NCBI GenBank assembly: GCA_031275075.1
Contig: JAISPI010000081.1
Span: 1-7,252 of the forward strand
Direction of reading: 5' to 3'
Origin: Burkholderiales bacterium
GTDB taxonomy: Bacteria; Pseudomonadota; Gammaproteobacteria; Burkholderiales; Casimicrobiaceae
DNA: 7,252 bases
In this document: piece by piece, positions 6,251-7,252 of the stretch
Position numbering within the stretch: the stretch's first letter is position 1
How the letters are laid out: every line of letters begins with the position of its first letter
Notes under the pieces: generated by a model
The model's database searches: none
Told to the model about the DNA's origin: nothing
Seen by the model: only the letters and a program-made list of their open reading frames with translations
Translations under genes and position numbers: made by a program

Positions 6251-6685
6251 ATGATTATTAACTGGGAGCAGTTTACCCCTTGGGCCTCTTTTATCGGGGG
6301 AGCGATTATTGGTTTGTCCGCTTCGCTTCTCATTCTGATCAATGGTCGCGTTGCCGGCATCAGCGGGATTGTCGGCGGCTTGCTTACCTCTCCAAAAAAA
6401 CAGGATGTCTGGCGGTATTTTTTTATTGCCGGGTTATTGTTGTCGCCTGTTCTTTATAAACTTATGGCAGGTTCCCCGTCGGTGCACTATCCATCAAACG
6501 GGCTGGTTTTGATCGTAGCGGGTTTGCTGGTGGGGTTCGGTTCTCGCCTTGGCTCCGGCTGTACCAGCGGCCACGGAATATGCGGTCTCTCCCGATTGTC
6601 GCGCCGGTCACTCGTGGCAACATTGATTTTCATGGCGACTGCGGCGATAACCGTTTACATAGCACGCCATCTTTTTGGAGGATAA
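6251..6685 (+). CDS. YeeE/YedE-type transporter, N-terminal half protein
   Basis: The product is a 144-residue inner-membrane protein of the YeeE/YedE (sulfur transport) family, whose studied members move thiosulfate. About four hydrophobic segments are visible: 10-30, 53-72, 83-100 and 119-138. The family motif GSGCTSGHGICG at 101-112 carries C104 and C111, the kind of cysteine placement thought to relay sulfur species through the channel. Full YeeE proteins have about 350-400 residues with two such halves in one chain. This gene encodes only one half, and the partner follows directly. The ATG at 6251 has only a weak purine-rich stretch ahead of it. The gene lies 98 bases after aceK with no clear terminator between, but its content points to a new operon. 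Family assignment is strong; the exact substrate is inferred. Confidence 0.88.
   Translation: MIINWEQFTPWASFIGGAIIGLSASLLILINGRVAGISGIVGGLLTSPKKQDVWRYFFIAGLLLSPVLYKLMAGSPSVHYPSNGLVLIVAGLLVGFGSRLGSGCTSGHGICGLSRLSRRSLVATLIFMATAAITVYIARHLFGG
6677..6681 (+). promoter_or_regulatory. Shine-Dalgarno site inside the upstream gene
   Basis: GGAGG lies within the last two glycine codons of the first half-gene, 4 bases before the ATG at 6686. The stop TAA (6683-6685) directly abuts that ATG. Translation of the second half is therefore probably coupled to the first, which suits subunits made in equal amounts. Confidence 0.6.
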
Positions 6686-7102
6686 ATGTACAACTTCATC
6701 GCCCTCATCGTTGGCTTGCTCTTTGGCGTTGGTTTGCTCCTTTCCGGAATGACCAATCCGGAAAAAGTTATCGGCTTTCTGGATTTTTCAGGTTTGTGGG
6801 ATCCTTCGCTCGCCTTTGTAATGGCTGGCGCCATCGGTATAGGATTGATCGGTTTCACCATTGCAAAGAAAAAACTTGTTTCCTATCTGAAAATCCCCAT
6901 CCTTTTGCCTGCGACAACAACGATTGATCTAAAACTCGTGACAGGCAGCGCCATTTTTGGAATCGGCTGGGGATTGGCCGGAATCTGTCCCGGCCCCGCT
7001 CTGGTCGCGCTCGGCGCAGGAATATCAAAAGCGTTGTTGTTTGTAATTTCGATGTTGGCAGGTATGGGTGTTTACCAACTCGTAACCGTTCTACGAAAAT
7101 AG
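6686..7102 (+). CDS. YeeE/YedE-type transporter, C-terminal half protein (DUF6691-like)
   Basis: The product is a 138-residue inner-membrane protein, the partner of the preceding gene. It opens with a hydrophobic segment (3-21). The conserved stretch SGMTNPEKVIGFLDF (20-34) and GLWDPSLAFVMAGA (36-49) follow, and a second hydrophobic segment spans about 41-60. A later motif, GWGLAGICPGPAL (94-106), carries C101 and is followed by a hydrophobic end (107-134). These motifs are typical of the second halves of split YeeE systems. The start abuts the previous stop with no intervening base, so the two proteins are probably translationally coupled and form a heteromeric channel for thiosulfate or another sulfur compound. 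The only cysteine in the protein is C101. The coupling and family are seen in the sequence; the transported compound is inferred. Confidence 0.87.
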   Translation: MYNFIALIVGLLFGVGLLLSGMTNPEKVIGFLDFSGLWDPSLAFVMAGAIGIGLIGFTIAKKKLVSYLKIPILLPATTTIDLKLVTGSAIFGIGWGLAGICPGPALVALGAGISKALLFVISMLAGMGVYQLVTVLRK

Positions 7103-7115
7103 TTTGCGGATTGTG

Positions 7116-7252
7116 ATGAAAACAAAGAAACTTGTTATCGTCGGTGGCGTCGCCGGTGGCGCCTCGGCAGCCGCGCGGGCACGGCGTTTGAGCGAATCGC
7201 TCGAAATCATCGTGATCGAACGCGGCGCTTATGTGTCGTTCGCGAATTGCGG
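7116..7252 (+). CDS. CoA-disulfide reductase-like flavoprotein, 5' part
   Basis: Only the first 45 codons are in the window; the gene runs off the right edge. The start is an N-terminal FAD-binding Rossmann fold. VIVGGVAGGASAAARARR (7-24) holds the GGxxGG dinucleotide loop, and a beta strand ends in E35 (IVIER, 32-36), the acid that usually binds the ribose of FAD. SFANC at 41-45 places the single active-site cysteine (C45) of the CoA-disulfide reductase / NADH-dependent polysulfide reductase / NADH oxidase group. These enzymes use NAD(P)H to reduce CoA disulfide, CoA persulfide or polysulfide. The gene begins 13 bases after the membrane-protein gene and is likely in the same operon, which favours a sulfur role over oxygen reduction. 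The ATG at 7116 is preferred; an in-frame GTG directly before it (7113) is possible, and the ribosome binding site is weak. A C-terminal rhodanese domain, present in some relatives, cannot be checked. Confidence 0.85.
   Translation, partial: MKTKKLVIVGGVAGGASAAARARRLSESLEIIVIERGAYVSFANC

Noticed and set aside
1..7252. CRISPR array, tRNA or rRNA gene, insertion sequence or phage remnant
   Set aside because: I saw no regularly spaced repeats, no cloverleaf, no transposase or integrase and no terminal inverted repeats with target duplication.

Overview
The window looks like ordinary chromosome from a proteobacterium, probably a beta- or gammaproteobacterium. The basis is an aceB-aceA-aceK glyoxylate-bypass cluster (aceK is a proteobacterial gene), clear Shine-Dalgarno sites, one strong rho-independent terminator and moderately GC-rich coding sequence. 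A betaproteobacterial origin is my preference from the overall feel of the AceA and AceB proteins, but I could not test it.

Layout, left to right. Positions 1-303 are the 3' end of trmB (tRNA m7G46 methyltransferase). Facing it on the minus strand at 371-808 is a small AT-rich gene for an unrecognised, probably exported protein. A 436-base non-coding stretch (809-1244) separates that gene from the divergently transcribed aceB. It holds a spaced TGAGCC repeat, a -10-like element and a long potential aceB leader. aceB (1245-2840, malate synthase A) and aceA (2879-4186, isocitrate lyase) are closely spaced and probably co-transcribed. A strong terminator hairpin (4206-4251) and then an imperfect inverted repeat (about 4288-4355) lie between aceA and aceK (4395-6152, isocitrate dehydrogenase kinase/phosphatase). 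The right end starts a second, unrelated operon: two half-size YeeE/YedE-type membrane proteins (6251-6685 and 6686-7102, no gap between them), then the first 45 codons of a CoA-disulfide-reductase-like flavoprotein (7116 to the window end).

How the genes work together. AceA and AceB carry carbon around the two decarboxylations of the TCA cycle during growth on acetate or fatty acids. AceK sets the branch point by phosphorylating and dephosphorylating isocitrate dehydrogenase. The split YeeE pair plus a flavin disulfide reductase suggests uptake and reduction of a sulfur compound such as thiosulfate, sulfane sulfur or polysulfide.

I did not find convincing evidence of a new biological system. 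The most useful points are the two structured elements and weak translation start that separate aceK from aceBA, the AT-rich unknown secreted protein, the spaced repeat upstream of aceB, and the split sulfur-transporter/reductase operon that runs off the right edge.
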